Origin: an uncultured Steroidobacter sp.
GTDB lineage: Bacteria > Pseudomonadota > Gammaproteobacteria > Steroidobacterales > Steroidobacteraceae
NCBI GenBank assembly: GCA_938008435.1
Contig: CALLKK010000009.1
Span: forward strand, 310,001 to 374,000
DNA length: 64,000 nt
Direction: 5' to 3'
Below, piece after piece: positions 25,900-34,325 of the stretch. Each line of letters opens with the position of its first letter. Position 1 is the stretch's first letter. The translations under genes were made by a program, and so were the position numbers. The notes beneath the pieces are model-generated. The model was not told the DNA's origin, ran no database searches, and was given only the letters and a program-made list of their open reading frames with translations.

Positions 25900-26556
25900 A
25901 TGCGAAAAACGTTGCTGATCCTGTCATTGCTCTTTGTCTCGTTCGCCGGCCAGGCTGCCACCGTCTACATCTCCGATACCCTCACCGTCCCGCTGCGCCG
26001 CGGACCGTCGAACGGGCACAAGATCCTCCATGCGGGACTGCCGAGCGGCATGGCGCTCGAAGTGCTCGGCGAGGACAAGCAGGCGGGCTTCACGCACGTG
26101 CGCACGCCGAACGGCACCGAGGGCTGGGTGCCGACGCAGTACCTGACCAATCAGCCGATCGCGCGGGATCGACTCGCCGCTGCGACCAAACGCGTAGAGA
26201 CGCTGGAGGCCGAGATCAAGACGCTGCGCGAGAGCCTGCAGGAAGCGCGCAGCACGCGCACCGAGTCGGAGCGCAACAATGCGCAGCTCATCAAGCAGAA
26301 TCAGGATTTGCAAGCTCAGCTCGCCGAGATCCGCCGCGTCTCCGCCTCCGCCGTTGCGCACTACGAAGAGAATCAGCTGCTCAAAGCCGAGCTGGAGACG
26401 CTCAAGGCAAGGAATGCGGAGCTCACCGGCCGCGTGCGCGAGCTCGAGCGCGACGTGATGCTGCGCTGGTTCCTCGCGGGCGGCGGGCTCGTGCTGCTCG
26501 GTTTGATTCTGGGCGCGGTGCTCAAGTCGCGGCCGAAGCGCAGCGTCTGGGCGTAG
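25900..26556 (+). CDS. SH3-domain membrane protein (TIGR04211/YgiM type)
   Basis: 218 residues. Signal peptide (MRKTLLILSLLFVSFAGQAA), bacterial SH3 domain (about 21-85: VYISDTLTVPLRRGPSNGHK, GWVPTQYLTNQP), a long coiled coil (about 92-185), and one C-terminal membrane helix (MLRWFLAGGGLVLLGLILGA) with a short basic cytosolic tail. This architecture is that of YgiM/TIGR04211. Role unknown; an envelope or peptidoglycan-binding role is plausible. Start at 25900 set by the signal peptide. Confidence 0.9.
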   Translation: MRKTLLILSLLFVSFAGQAATVYISDTLTVPLRRGPSNGHKILHAGLPSGMALEVLGEDKQAGFTHVRTPNGTEGWVPTQYLTNQPIARDRLAAATKRVETLEAEIKTLRESLQEARSTRTESERNNAQLIKQNQDLQAQLAEIRRVSASAVAHYEENQLLKAELETLKARNAELTGRVRELERDVMLRWFLAGGGLVLLGLILGAVLKSRPKRSVWA

Positions 26557-26614
26557 CCAGTACCTCGAGCGCTTCTCAGGCGAGTGCTGCGATCGCCCAG
26601 CCTACGCCCGCGCC

Positions 26615-27757
26615 TCATTCATCGCCCGGCGACCTCGCCAACGATTCTTCCCTGCGCCGAAACACGAGCGGGCGCTCGCTCGCGTTCGCCCGCTGCGCGC
26701 GCGCGACCGCAGCGACGACCACACCATGATGCGGGCTCTTTGCGCACACCGGATCGGCCGCTGCCGCATCATGCGCCAATAGATATGCTTGGCAGCGACA
26801 GCCGCCGAGATCGAGCGTGCGCTCCGGACAGCTCGCGCAGGGCTCTTTCATCCAGCCGAGACCGCGGAAACGATTGAAGCCCTCCGAGGCGAACCAGATC
26901 TCGCGCAGCGGCGTGTCGCGCACATTGGGAAACACGAGTCCCGGAAGCATCCGGGCCGTGTGGCACGGCAGTGCAGTGCCGTCAGGCGTCACCGTCATGA
27001 AGGTCGATCCCCAACCGTTCATGCAGCGTTTCGGGCGATCCTCGTAATAATCCGGCACGACGAACAGAATGCGCATGCGATGGCCGAGCCGCGCACGCCA
27101 GCGTTGCGTCGCCTGCTCGGCGGCGAGAAGTTGTGCGCGCGACGGCAGGAGCTGGTCGCGATTGAGATGTGCCCACGAGTAATACTGCGCGTTCGCGAGC
27201 TCGAGGTATTCCGCGCCGATGTCGACTGCCAGCTCGATGATGCGATCGATGTGGTCGATGTTGAGCCGATGGATGACGCAGTTGAGCACCATCGGATAGC
27301 CGAGCTGCTTGATCCATCCGGCCACGCGGCGCTTGAGCTCGAACGTGCGGGTATGCGAGAGGAAATCGTTGAGCTCGCGCGTCGAGTCTTGAAACGAAAG
27401 CTGAATGTGGTCGAGACCGGCAGCCTTGAGCGCTGCGAGACGCGCCTCGTTGAGACCCACCCCGGAGGTAATGAGGTTCGTGTAGAACCCCAGCCGATGC
27501 GCCTCCGCGACGACCGCCTCGAGATCTTCGCGCAGCAGCGGCTCGCCGCCGGACAGCCCAAGCTGCACCGAGCCGAGCGCACGTGCCTCGCGCAACACCC
27601 GCAACCATTCCGCAGTCTCGAGCTCGCGGCTGTGGCGCGCGAAGTCGATCGGGTTGTAACAGAACACGCATTGCAGCGGGCAGCGGTACGTCAGCTCGAA
27701 GAGCAGCCAAAGCGGCAAACCGGGTTGCCCCGTAGCGTTCGCGGTGACGCTCGTCAT
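26615..27757 (-). CDS. pqqE: PQQ biosynthesis radical SAM protein PqqE
   Basis: 380 residues. Links the PqqA Glu and Tyr side chains, with PqqD presenting the peptide. The SAM-cluster motif is CPLQCVFC (Cys26, Cys30, Cys33); SPASM-type cysteines lie at RCMNGWG, PCHTARM, CASCPERTLDLGGCRC. The C-terminus runs beyond the usual end with a Ser/Arg-rich extension. Start overlaps the pqqD stop by 4 bp. Last gene of the pqqABCDE operon. Confidence 0.96.
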   Translation of the reverse strand: MTSVTANATGQPGLPLWLLFELTYRCPLQCVFCYNPIDFARHSRELETAEWLRVLREARALGSVQLGLSGGEPLLREDLEAVVAEAHRLGFYTNLITSGVGLNEARLAALKAAGLDHIQLSFQDSTRELNDFLSHTRTFELKRRVAGWIKQLGYPMVLNCVIHRLNIDHIDRIIELAVDIGAEYLELANAQYYSWAHLNRDQLLPSRAQLLAAEQATQRWRARLGHRMRILFVVPDYYEDRPKRCMNGWGSTFMTVTPDGTALPCHTARMLPGLVFPNVRDTPLREIWFASEGFNRFRGLGWMKEPCASCPERTLDLGGCRCQAYLLAHDAAAADPVCAKSPHHGVVVAAVARAQRANASERPLVFRRREESLARSPGDE

Positions 27758-28065
27758 GATTGCGCTCCCGGCCTCTCTGCGCTCGGCCGCCATTCCACCC
27801 AGCCCTTGTCGGCCGCAAGCTCGAGAAATGCAACGACGTCTGCGGCAAGATCGCGCCGCGCGAAAACGCGTTCGAGATCGGCGACGATCCAAGACAGCGT
27901 GCGGTTGCCGTCGCAGCGTTGCAGAATCTCGCCGGCCGAACCGTTGAGCTTGACCATTCCTTCCGGATAAAGCAGCACGAAAGCGCCTTGCGCGACTTCC
28001 CATTGCAGACGAAACCCGCGCGCGATCGCCGGGCGTGCGCTCGCATCCAAGGCCGGAACCGTCAT
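27754..28065 (-). CDS. pqqD: PqqA-binding chaperone PqqD
   Basis: 103 residues: RPAIARGFRLQWEVAQGAFV, LLYPEGMVKLNGSAGEILQRC, a typical PqqD winged-helix RiPP-recognition element that binds PqqA and delivers it to PqqE. It overlaps pqqC and pqqE by 4 bp on each side, so the row is translationally coupled. Confidence 0.95.
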   Translation of the reverse strand: MTVPALDASARPAIARGFRLQWEVAQGAFVLLYPEGMVKLNGSAGEILQRCDGNRTLSWIVADLERVFARRDLAADVVAFLELAADKGWVEWRPSAERPGAQS

Positions 28066-28760
28066 GGCGTCACTCCATAGCGCTGCGCCAGCGCATCGTT
28101 CATGGACCAGAGCACGTCGAGCTTGAACTTGAGGATCTCGAGCGCGCGCCGCTGCTGCTCGGCGGTCGTGAAATGATCGAGCGTAATCGCCAGCGCCAGC
28201 TCGACGTCGCGCCGTGCCAGCGCGATGCGGCTGCGAAAGTAGCTGAGCCCTTCCTGATCGATCCACGGGTAGTACTGAGGCCAGCCTGCCAGACGCTGCT
28301 TGTGGATCTGCGGCGCGAAGAGCTCGGTCAGCGATGAGCAGACCGCTTCCTGCCACGGCGCACGGCGCGCGAAATTCACATACGCATCGACCGCGAAACG
28401 CACGCCCGGCAGCACGTCGCGCAAGCTCTCGACGTGTTCGCGCGTCAGGCCGACGGCCTCCGCCAAGCGCAACCATGCCTCGATGCCGCCCGGCGTATCG
28501 CCGTAACCGTCGTGATCGAGAATGCGTACGACCCAACGGCGGCGCACTGCGCGCTCTGGACAGTTTGCGAGAATCGCTGCGTCCTTGATGGGAATGCTGC
28601 ACTGGTAGTAGTAGCGGTTCGCGACCCACCCGCGAATCTGCTCCGGCGTCGCACGTCCGCTGTTCAGCATGACATTGAACGGATGGTGGATGTGATACGC
28701 ACTGCCCTGCTCGTGCAGACGCTGCTCGAATTCCTCGCGCGTCCAAGCCCGCAAGCTCAC
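28062..28760 (-). CDS. pqqC: Pyrroloquinoline-quinone synthase PqqC
   Basis: 232 residues. Cofactor-less oxidase of the last PQQ step (ring closure and eight-electron oxidation). Family blocks: YHIHHPFNVMLNSG, RYYYQCSIPIKDAAILANC, LDHDGYGDTPGGIEAWLRL, VLPGVRFAVDAYVNFA, RIALARRDVELALAI. The GTG at 28760 (VSLRAWTREEF) is taken as start; it overlaps the pqqB stop (GTGA). Shorter than the ~250 residues of Klebsiella PqqC because the N-terminus is short. Confidence 0.95.
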   Translation of the reverse strand: MSLRAWTREEFEQRLHEQGSAYHIHHPFNVMLNSGRATPEQIRGWVANRYYYQCSIPIKDAAILANCPERAVRRRWVVRILDHDGYGDTPGGIEAWLRLAEAVGLTREHVESLRDVLPGVRFAVDAYVNFARRAPWQEAVCSSLTELFAPQIHKQRLAGWPQYYPWIDQEGLSYFRSRIALARRDVELALAITLDHFTTAEQQRRALEILKFKLDVLWSMNDALAQRYGVTP

Positions 28761-29677
28761 AAGACGATCTCCATGCCGTCGTATGCCACTTCGATGCCGT
28801 GCGCACGCAGCTCGCGGTGCTGTGCCGACTCCTCGTCGAGAATCGGATTGGTGTTGTTGATGTGAATGAGAATCTTGCGTGTCGTCGCGGGCAGACGATC
28901 GAGCCACGCAATCATGCCGTCCGGTCCGCTCTGCGGCAGATGACCCATGGCCCGAGCCGGCTTGCCGGCGAGTCCTGCTTGCTGCATCTCATCCTCGCTC
29001 CAGAACGTGCCGTCGATGAGCACGCAGTCTGCCTGGCTGAGCGCCTCCCAAACCGTATCGGTCACGGCGCCGAGGCCTGGCGCATAGAAGAGCGTGCGGC
29101 CGTTCGCCTCATCGCGTAAGACAAGCGCGATGTTGTCGCCGCGTTGCGGTGCGTCGCGATGCGGCGAGAACGGCGCCGCCTTGCTCTCGATGGGCAGCGC
29201 GCGCCACACGACGCCGTCCGCGCCCGCCACCTGAAAAGCGCGTGCATCGAGATCGATCCGATGCCGCTCGATGCCGCAATAGTGCGTAAGCACGCGAAAC
29301 AGCGGATTGCGCTCGGTGAGGTCGTGCGCCACTGCATCGGTGCACCAGATCGGCCATGGCCTCGTTGCCTCACGCAGCATCAATAGACCGGCCGTGTGAT
29401 CGACTTGAGCATCGACGAGCACGATGCTGCGGATGGCCGTATCGCGCACCGTGCGGCCCGGCTGCAGCTCGGCCGTCGCCTTGAGTTGCGCGAGAATGTC
29501 CGGGGAGGCATTGACGAGCACGTAGTCGTGCGGCGCTGCGCCGGCCACGGCGATCGAGGACTGCGTACGAGCGCGCACTTTGAGCGTCCCGCCACGCAGG
29601 CCCGCACAATTGCGGCAATTACAGTTCCACTGCGGAAAGCCGCCGCCCGCCGCGGAACCCAGCACGCGAATCTTCAC
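28757..29677 (-). CDS. pqqB: PQQ biosynthesis protein PqqB
   Basis: 306 residues of the metallo-beta-lactamase fold. Seen: start MKIRVLGSAAGGGFPQWNCN with a cysteine-rich structural zinc site (CNCRNC), DAQVDHTAGLLMLRE, and APGLGAVTDTVWEAL. PqqB is now viewed as an iron-dependent hydroxylase of the cross-linked Glu-Tyr. Start at 29677; the pqqA stop lies 55 bp upstream. Confidence 0.95.
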   Translation of the reverse strand: MKIRVLGSAAGGGFPQWNCNCRNCAGLRGGTLKVRARTQSSIAVAGAAPHDYVLVNASPDILAQLKATAELQPGRTVRDTAIRSIVLVDAQVDHTAGLLMLREATRPWPIWCTDAVAHDLTERNPLFRVLTHYCGIERHRIDLDARAFQVAGADGVVWRALPIESKAAPFSPHRDAPQRGDNIALVLRDEANGRTLFYAPGLGAVTDTVWEALSQADCVLIDGTFWSEDEMQQAGLAGKPARAMGHLPQSGPDGMIAWLDRLPATTRKILIHINNTNPILDEESAQHRELRAHGIEVAYDGMEIVL

Positions 29678-29731
29678 GACGGCTGGACACGCCCGCCCTG
29701 GCGGACGGGCGAGTCTTCGCTTGCGCGAACG

Positions 29732-29806
29732 CTAGCGGTTCGCGATGTACATCGTGATTTCCATGCCGAAGCGCAGATCGACAGCGGCGGGGGTTTCCCA
29801 GGTCAT
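29732..29806 (-). CDS. pqqA: PQQ precursor peptide PqqA
   Basis: 24-residue peptide MTWETPAAVDLRFGMEITMY followed by IANR. The substrate Glu16 and Tyr20 are in the conserved E-x-x-x-Y spacing. AGGAG is 8 nt upstream of the ATG. It is first in pqqABCDE on the minus strand. Confidence 0.96.
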   Translation of the reverse strand: MTWETPAAVDLRFGMEITMYIANR

Positions 29807-29918
29807 GATGACGACTCCTATTCGCTACAAGGCTTGGCTGACAAGACGACCGTGACGCGTCGCTGAGTCCCGGTCGCAAAGCAAGGTGCGCCCGGCCAAG
29901 GCTGCGAGCAACGCGAAG

Positions 29919-29949
29919 TTCATGAATCCCGGCTCATGATTTTCATGAG
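29919..29949. promoter_or_regulatory. CATGA inverted repeats between pqqA and the two-component genes
   Basis: CTCATGA-TTT-TCATGAG (29933-29949) is a perfect inverted repeat with 7-bp arms. A further TTCATGAA palindrome lies at 29919-29926, so CATGA occurs three times in 30 bp. It lies 113-143 bp upstream of pqqA and about 150 bp upstream of the divergent kinase. NarL-type regulators often bind such heptamer pairs; the regulator at 31463 is the natural candidate. Confidence 0.5.
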
Positions 29950-30096
29950 TCCGCGCGCGGCATCGGGATGACGATCCGGGCCAGCGCTGGACACGTTCTG
30001 CCACCCCGTGTAGATGTACCGCGCCGGCGGTGCGGGCGAGCGCGATGCCGTGCCTTTGCCGGCGAAGGTCGCCGGAGTCCAACGCGGATCGCGCCC

Positions 30097-31485
30097 ATGA
30101 AACTGCGCACGCACATCAATCTCATCGTGAGCTGTCTGAGCGCCGTGTTCGTGGCGTTGATGCTCTTCGCCGAGATCAAGCGCACGCGCGCGGCGGTCCA
30201 CGAAGAGATCGCGGCCGCCAACACCGTCGCCACTCAATTGTTGAGCCGTGTGGCGCAAACCTACGAACGCGACGGACCGCTGCCGCTGCTGCTCTTCCTC
30301 AAACACTTGGGCCGCGTACGGGCCAACGAGATCACGCTCGTCGATGCGCAAGGCCAAGTTCTCTATGTCTCGCCGCCTGCCACGTACAAGGCCGGGCGCG
30401 AAGCGCCGCGCTGGTATGCGCGCTTGCTGCTGCCGCCTACCGAGCCGCGCGTCTTCGAGCTTGCCGGCGGCGCGCAGTTGCGCATCGAGGCCAATGCCTC
30501 ACGCGCCGTCCTCGACGGCTGGGACGATTTCGTGCAGCTGCTCGCGATCGGCGGCGTCGGTATCGTGCTTCTGAACGTTCTGGTCTTTGCGCTCGTCGGC
30601 CGCGCGCTCGCACCGCTGCGCGTGATCGGCGCCGGCTTGCAACGCATCGAGAAGGGCGAGCTCTCTTACCGACTCCCGGCGCTACGCGGTGCGGAAGCCG
30701 CGCACATCGGTGCTGCTTTCAATCGCATGGCGGGCGCGCTCGAAGGCAAGCGGCAGGCCGAGCTCGAAGCGCGCGCGGCACAGGCGCGCCTCGAAGAGCG
30801 CAACGAGCTCGCGCAGTTGCTCGAACAGCGTCTCGACGAGGAACGCCGCGCCATTGCACGGGAGCTGCACGACGAGTTCGGCCAATCGGTCACGGCGATT
30901 CGCACGCTCGCCGTCGCGATCGCCAATCGAGCGCACGACGAAGCGACGCTCACCGCCGCGCGCACGATCGCGCAGGAAGCCGGTCGCCTCTACGACGCCA
31001 TGCACAGCCTCATTCCGCGGCTTGCGCCGCTTGCGCTCGATACGCTCGGACTTGCCGAGACCTTGCGCGGGCTGATCGAGGAATGGCGCAAGCGCCGGCC
31101 CGATGTACGGATCACGCTCGAGCAGACATTGCCGGAACGGCTCGGCACGAGCATGACGCTCACGCTCTACCGCATCGTGCAGGAAGCGCTCATGAACGCG
31201 CTGCGTCACTCGCGCGCAACCGAGATTGCGATCGACGTCGCGACGCGCGACGATCGAATCGTCGTGTCCGTATTGGATAACGGCGTCGGGCTGCCGCAGG
31301 ACTGGACGCGGCCCGGCCGCTTCGGCCTGCGCGGCTTGCGCGAACGGGTGACGGCATTGCACGGAAAGCTGGAAATCGCGAACCGCAGCGACGGCTCAGG
31401 CGTATCGCTCATCGCGCAGATCCCGCTCGGACATGAGCAGCTCCCCGCGGCGGAGGCGAGAGATGATTCGCGTGCTGCTGGTTGA
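30097..31485 (+). CDS. Sensor histidine kinase, divergent from pqqA
   Basis: 462 residues: TM1 (about 8-26), periplasmic sensor (about 28-150), TM2 (about 150-170), HAMP (LAPLRVIGAGLQRIEKGELS), then HisKA_3 with His258 in ARELHDEFGQS and HATPase_c (NALRHSRATEI, LDNGVGLPQ, GLRGLRERV). Pairs with the NarL-type regulator that overlaps its 3' end by 23 nt. In pseudomonads, kinase/LuxR-type regulator pairs control PQQ synthesis and PQQ-alcohol dehydrogenases (ExaDE-like); here that link rests on position. ATG at 30097 lacks a strong ribosome site. Confidence 0.92.
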   Translation: MKLRTHINLIVSCLSAVFVALMLFAEIKRTRAAVHEEIAAANTVATQLLSRVAQTYERDGPLPLLLFLKHLGRVRANEITLVDAQGQVLYVSPPATYKAGREAPRWYARLLLPPTEPRVFELAGGAQLRIEANASRAVLDGWDDFVQLLAIGGVGIVLLNVLVFALVGRALAPLRVIGAGLQRIEKGELSYRLPALRGAEAAHIGAAFNRMAGALEGKRQAELEARAAQARLEERNELAQLLEQRLDEERRAIARELHDEFGQSVTAIRTLAVAIANRAHDEATLTAARTIAQEAGRLYDAMHSLIPRLAPLALDTLGLAETLRGLIEEWRKRRPDVRITLEQTLPERLGTSMTLTLYRIVQEALMNALRHSRATEIAIDVATRDDRIVVSVLDNGVGLPQDWTRPGRFGLRGLRERVTALHGKLEIANRSDGSGVSLIAQIPLGHEQLPAAEARDDSRAAG

Positions 31486-32098
31486 CGATCACACCGTCGT
31501 ACGCTTCGGTTTTCGTCTGCTGCTCGAAGCGGCGGCGGACGTCGAAGTCGTGGGCGAGGCCGATTCCGGCGAGGCGGCTTATCAGCTCTATCCCAAGTGC
31601 GCCCCCGACGTCGTCATCATGGATCTATCGATGCCCGGCATGGGTGGCATCGAAGCGCTCAAACGGCTACACGCGCGTTATCGCGATGCGCGCCTGCTGG
31701 CGCTCTCGGCACACGACGATGTCATGCATGCGCGGCGCGCGTTGACGCAAGGCGCGCTCGGCTTTCTCTCCAAGCGCAGCGCACCGGAGATCCTGCTCGA
31801 TGCGGTCCGTACCGTAGCGGCCGGCAAGCGCTATATCGATCCCTCGCTGGCACAAGAGCTGGCGCTGGCCGAGATCGACGGGGCGATGACAACGCCCATC
31901 GAGCGGCTCTCGGAACGCGAGTTCGAAGTGTTTCTGCGGCTTGCGAAGGGCGAAGCGGTCCCTGCCATCGCCAACGCGCTCAATCTCTCGACGTCCACCG
32001 TCGGCACGCATCTCTACAACATCAAGCAGAAGCTCGGGGCCTCGAATCAAGCCGAGCTGACCCTGATCGCGCTGCGTGCAGGATTGATCGAGGTGTAG
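31463..32098 (+). CDS. LuxR-type response regulator (UhpA/UvrY-like)
   Basis: 211 residues: receiver with Asp54 in VIMDLSMPGMGG, Lys in GFLSKRSAPE, and HTH LuxR domain (IERLSEREFEVFLRLAKGEA, STSTVGTHLYNIKQKLG). ATG at 31463 has GGAGGCGAG just upstream; the frame is open from 31433 but that start lacks such a site. The start lies inside the kinase gene, so expression is coupled. Likely regulator of the pqq operon and/or itself through the CATGA repeats. Confidence 0.93.
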   Translation: MIRVLLVDDHTVVRFGFRLLLEAAADVEVVGEADSGEAAYQLYPKCAPDVVIMDLSMPGMGGIEALKRLHARYRDARLLALSAHDDVMHARRALTQGALGFLSKRSAPEILLDAVRTVAAGKRYIDPSLAQELALAEIDGAMTTPIERLSEREFEVFLRLAKGEAVPAIANALNLSTSTVGTHLYNIKQKLGASNQAELTLIALRAGLIEV

Positions 32099-32141
32099 CC
32101 AGCCGCTGCCTGAACAGCGCGTCCACGCGCATCGGCACTGC

Positions 32142-33848
32142 TCAGTCGCAATTGATCTCGATCACGACGTCTCGGTCGGCAACGATGCCACTCGCCGGCG
32201 AGCCGAACGTGCAATTGCGCATCGGTCGCGGCCCGGGCGGCAGCGGCGGCAGCGGCGGCCCGCTCACGATGCTCACGTGATACGGCGCACCGCTCTCGAC
32301 CGGCGTCGAGAACGTATGCATGCCGTTCGAGGTGACGAAGAGCGTATCCGAGTCGTTGTTGCGCAAAACGAGCGTTTGCGGTCCTCTGAGTCCCACCACC
32401 TCGACGCTGATGTTGAAGCGGCTCGTCACGCAGGCGACGCGCACGCTATCAACGTCCGACTCGCCCATCGTGCCGCTGCCCTCGCTCACCGTGCATTGTT
32501 GCGTCGGATCGCTCGGCTGCGCGGCGACCGTAACGCGATAAGGCGTCCCGGGCCGCAGCGACGTCGGGAACGTGAATGGACCGTCGGCGGCGATCGGCAG
32601 CTCTTCGATCCCTTCGTTGCGCAGCACGAGTCCCGACCCGCGCAGCCCCGCGACGGTGCCGCCGAGCGTGTGCTCGATCGTGACGCAGTGAATGCGCACA
32701 TTCGCAATGTTCTCGGTCGCCACGGTGCCGCGCGCCGTCGCCGGATCGACTGTGCACTCCTGCGCCGGCCCAGTCGGCTGAGCGGCCACCGTGACGTCGT
32801 AGGAACGTCCGCTCTCGATCGCCGTCGCAAACACGAACGGCCCGTCGCTCGCGATGGCAAGCTCATCTCCGCCGTTGTTCTGCAACCGCAGGCCCGTCCC
32901 GGCGAGGCCGCTTACGATGCCGCCCACCAGAAAACGCCGCCGCTCACATGTCACCGTCACGTTCGTGACATCGGCGCTCGTCACGGTGCCTGTGCCGTTC
33001 GCCACCGTGCACGCTTGCGCGGGCTCCTCGGGATGCGTCCGCACGCGCACATCGTAAGTCCCGCCGCTTGCGATACGTGTCGGGAACACGAATGCACCGT
33101 CGCTCTCGACGACGACGGTATCGCTGCTGTTCGCGAGCACCACACGATCGCCTTCGAGACCGACGACCGTTCCGCCGAGCGCATACGTGTTCGTGGCGCA
33201 CGTCACTGTCACGGTGCGGACGGCACCCGCACCGACCGTGCCGCTCGCATTGGCCACCGTGCAACTCTGCGTCGGATTTTGCGGCTGCTCTTTGACGAGC
33301 ACTTCATACGCCGAACCGCTCGCCAGAGCCGTCGGGAAGGTGAAGCTCCCGTTCGACGCAATCGTCAGATCCTCGGTGCCGTTCAGCGTCAGCACGAGGC
33401 CTTTTCCTTCGAGCCCCGCAACGCTGCCGCCGACATTGAACGACTGCGTGCTGCAGACGACCGACACGTCGGTGACATCCGCTCCATCGATGATGCCCGT
33501 CGCGTTCGCGACGCTGCACGTCTGCGTCGGATTGCTCGGCTGCGCCGCGACCGTCACCGTATAAGAAGCACCGTCCGCCTGCGCCTGCGGAAACAGGAAC
33601 GAACCGTTGCGCAGAATCGTCGTGTCGTCCGCGCCGTTGAGCTGCAGCACCAAGCCCGAGCCCTGCAAGCCGCTGACCGTGCCGCCGACCGTGAACGTGT
33701 CCGGCGGATTGGCCGGCTCCGTCGGCGGCGTTCGTGCTTCGCCGTCGCCGACGCTGCCGCGACCGTTCGAGCATCCGACCAGCCCGAGCAGCACGGCGCT
33801 CGCCGCGACCAGCCCTAGCCATCGTGATTCGCCGCTCGGCCTGATCAT
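32142..33848 (-). CDS. Surface lipoprotein with six ~83-residue repeats
   Basis: 568 residues. Signal peptide with lipobox LVGC (Cys26), an acidic/Pro linker, then six tandem repeats that begin TFTVGGTVSGL, SFNVGGSVAGL, TYALGGTVVGL, RFLVGGIVSGL, EHTLGGTVAGL and RFNISVEVVGL. Each has a central LxLNGxD or LxNNG, an FTFPT strand, a QPxxPTQxCTVxN segment and ends VxVxC, so each repeat carries two conserved cysteines. It looks like a stalk of Ig-like domains with one disulfide each. Family seen in surface proteins of several proteobacteria; function unknown. In-frame starts at 33878 and 33854 also exist; 33848 has GGGG 7 nt upstream. Confidence 0.82.
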   Translation of the reverse strand: MIRPSGESRWLGLVAASAVLLGLVGCSNGRGSVGDGEARTPPTEPANPPDTFTVGGTVSGLQGSGLVLQLNGADDTTILRNGSFLFPQAQADGASYTVTVAAQPSNPTQTCSVANATGIIDGADVTDVSVVCSTQSFNVGGSVAGLEGKGLVLTLNGTEDLTIASNGSFTFPTALASGSAYEVLVKEQPQNPTQSCTVANASGTVGAGAVRTVTVTCATNTYALGGTVVGLEGDRVVLANSSDTVVVESDGAFVFPTRIASGGTYDVRVRTHPEEPAQACTVANGTGTVTSADVTNVTVTCERRRFLVGGIVSGLAGTGLRLQNNGGDELAIASDGPFVFATAIESGRSYDVTVAAQPTGPAQECTVDPATARGTVATENIANVRIHCVTIEHTLGGTVAGLRGSGLVLRNEGIEELPIAADGPFTFPTSLRPGTPYRVTVAAQPSDPTQQCTVSEGSGTMGESDVDSVRVACVTSRFNISVEVVGLRGPQTLVLRNNDSDTLFVTSNGMHTFSTPVESGAPYHVSIVSGPPLPPLPPGPRPMRNCTFGSPASGIVADRDVVIEINCD

Positions 33849-34048
33849 AGGCATACCCCGTGTTCGCGTCCCTTTCATACCGACACGGCGCGCCAAATGT
33901 TCCCTGGCGCCGGCAGGTCGTCGGCCCACACGTCAGGCGAGCACGCTCGCGCCGTCGCGGCTGGCTCGGTGACCGCTTCGGAAATCACGGAACGCGCCGG
34001 GCAACGAGACGTTGGTCCTAGAGCTCACCGACGCACGAGGGTCGATGA

Positions 34049-34243
34049 ATGAGCGTGTGGAAACTGGCCGGCACGATGTTGATCTTGGTTGGGCTACTGG
34101 GGTGCGGCGAGGAACCGGGCAACCCCGATGCCACGAACGACTACGCGACGGGCGCGCTGCCGACTGCCGACAGCGTTCAGCGCGATTCCGAGCTGCACAT
34201 GGCACAAGGCGCCGGCGAGCGCGACGAAGCACGCACACCTTGA
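34049..34243 (+). CDS. Small lipoprotein
   Basis: 64 residues: MSVWKLAGTMLILVGLLGC then an acidic, low-complexity tail. Lipobox LLGC at Cys19. GAGG lies about 9 nt upstream. The GC-rich region offers many spurious frames, but the lipobox and ribosome site support it. No function suggested. The M1 peptidase gene starts 83 bp downstream. Confidence 0.6.
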   Translation: MSVWKLAGTMLILVGLLGCGEEPGNPDATNDYATGALPTADSVQRDSELHMAQGAGERDEARTP

Positions 34244-34325
34244 TGTATACAGGACGCGCACTCGCCAGGCCGCGTCCGGTCGTCTTACACTGCGTCCATC
34301 GAACGCAGACCATGAGACGTCGACG

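Noticed and set aside
32277..33818. Long plus-strand frame across the six-repeat lipoprotein
   Set aside because: It is the antisense image of the repeats; the minus strand has a lipobox, regular repeats and conserved cysteines.
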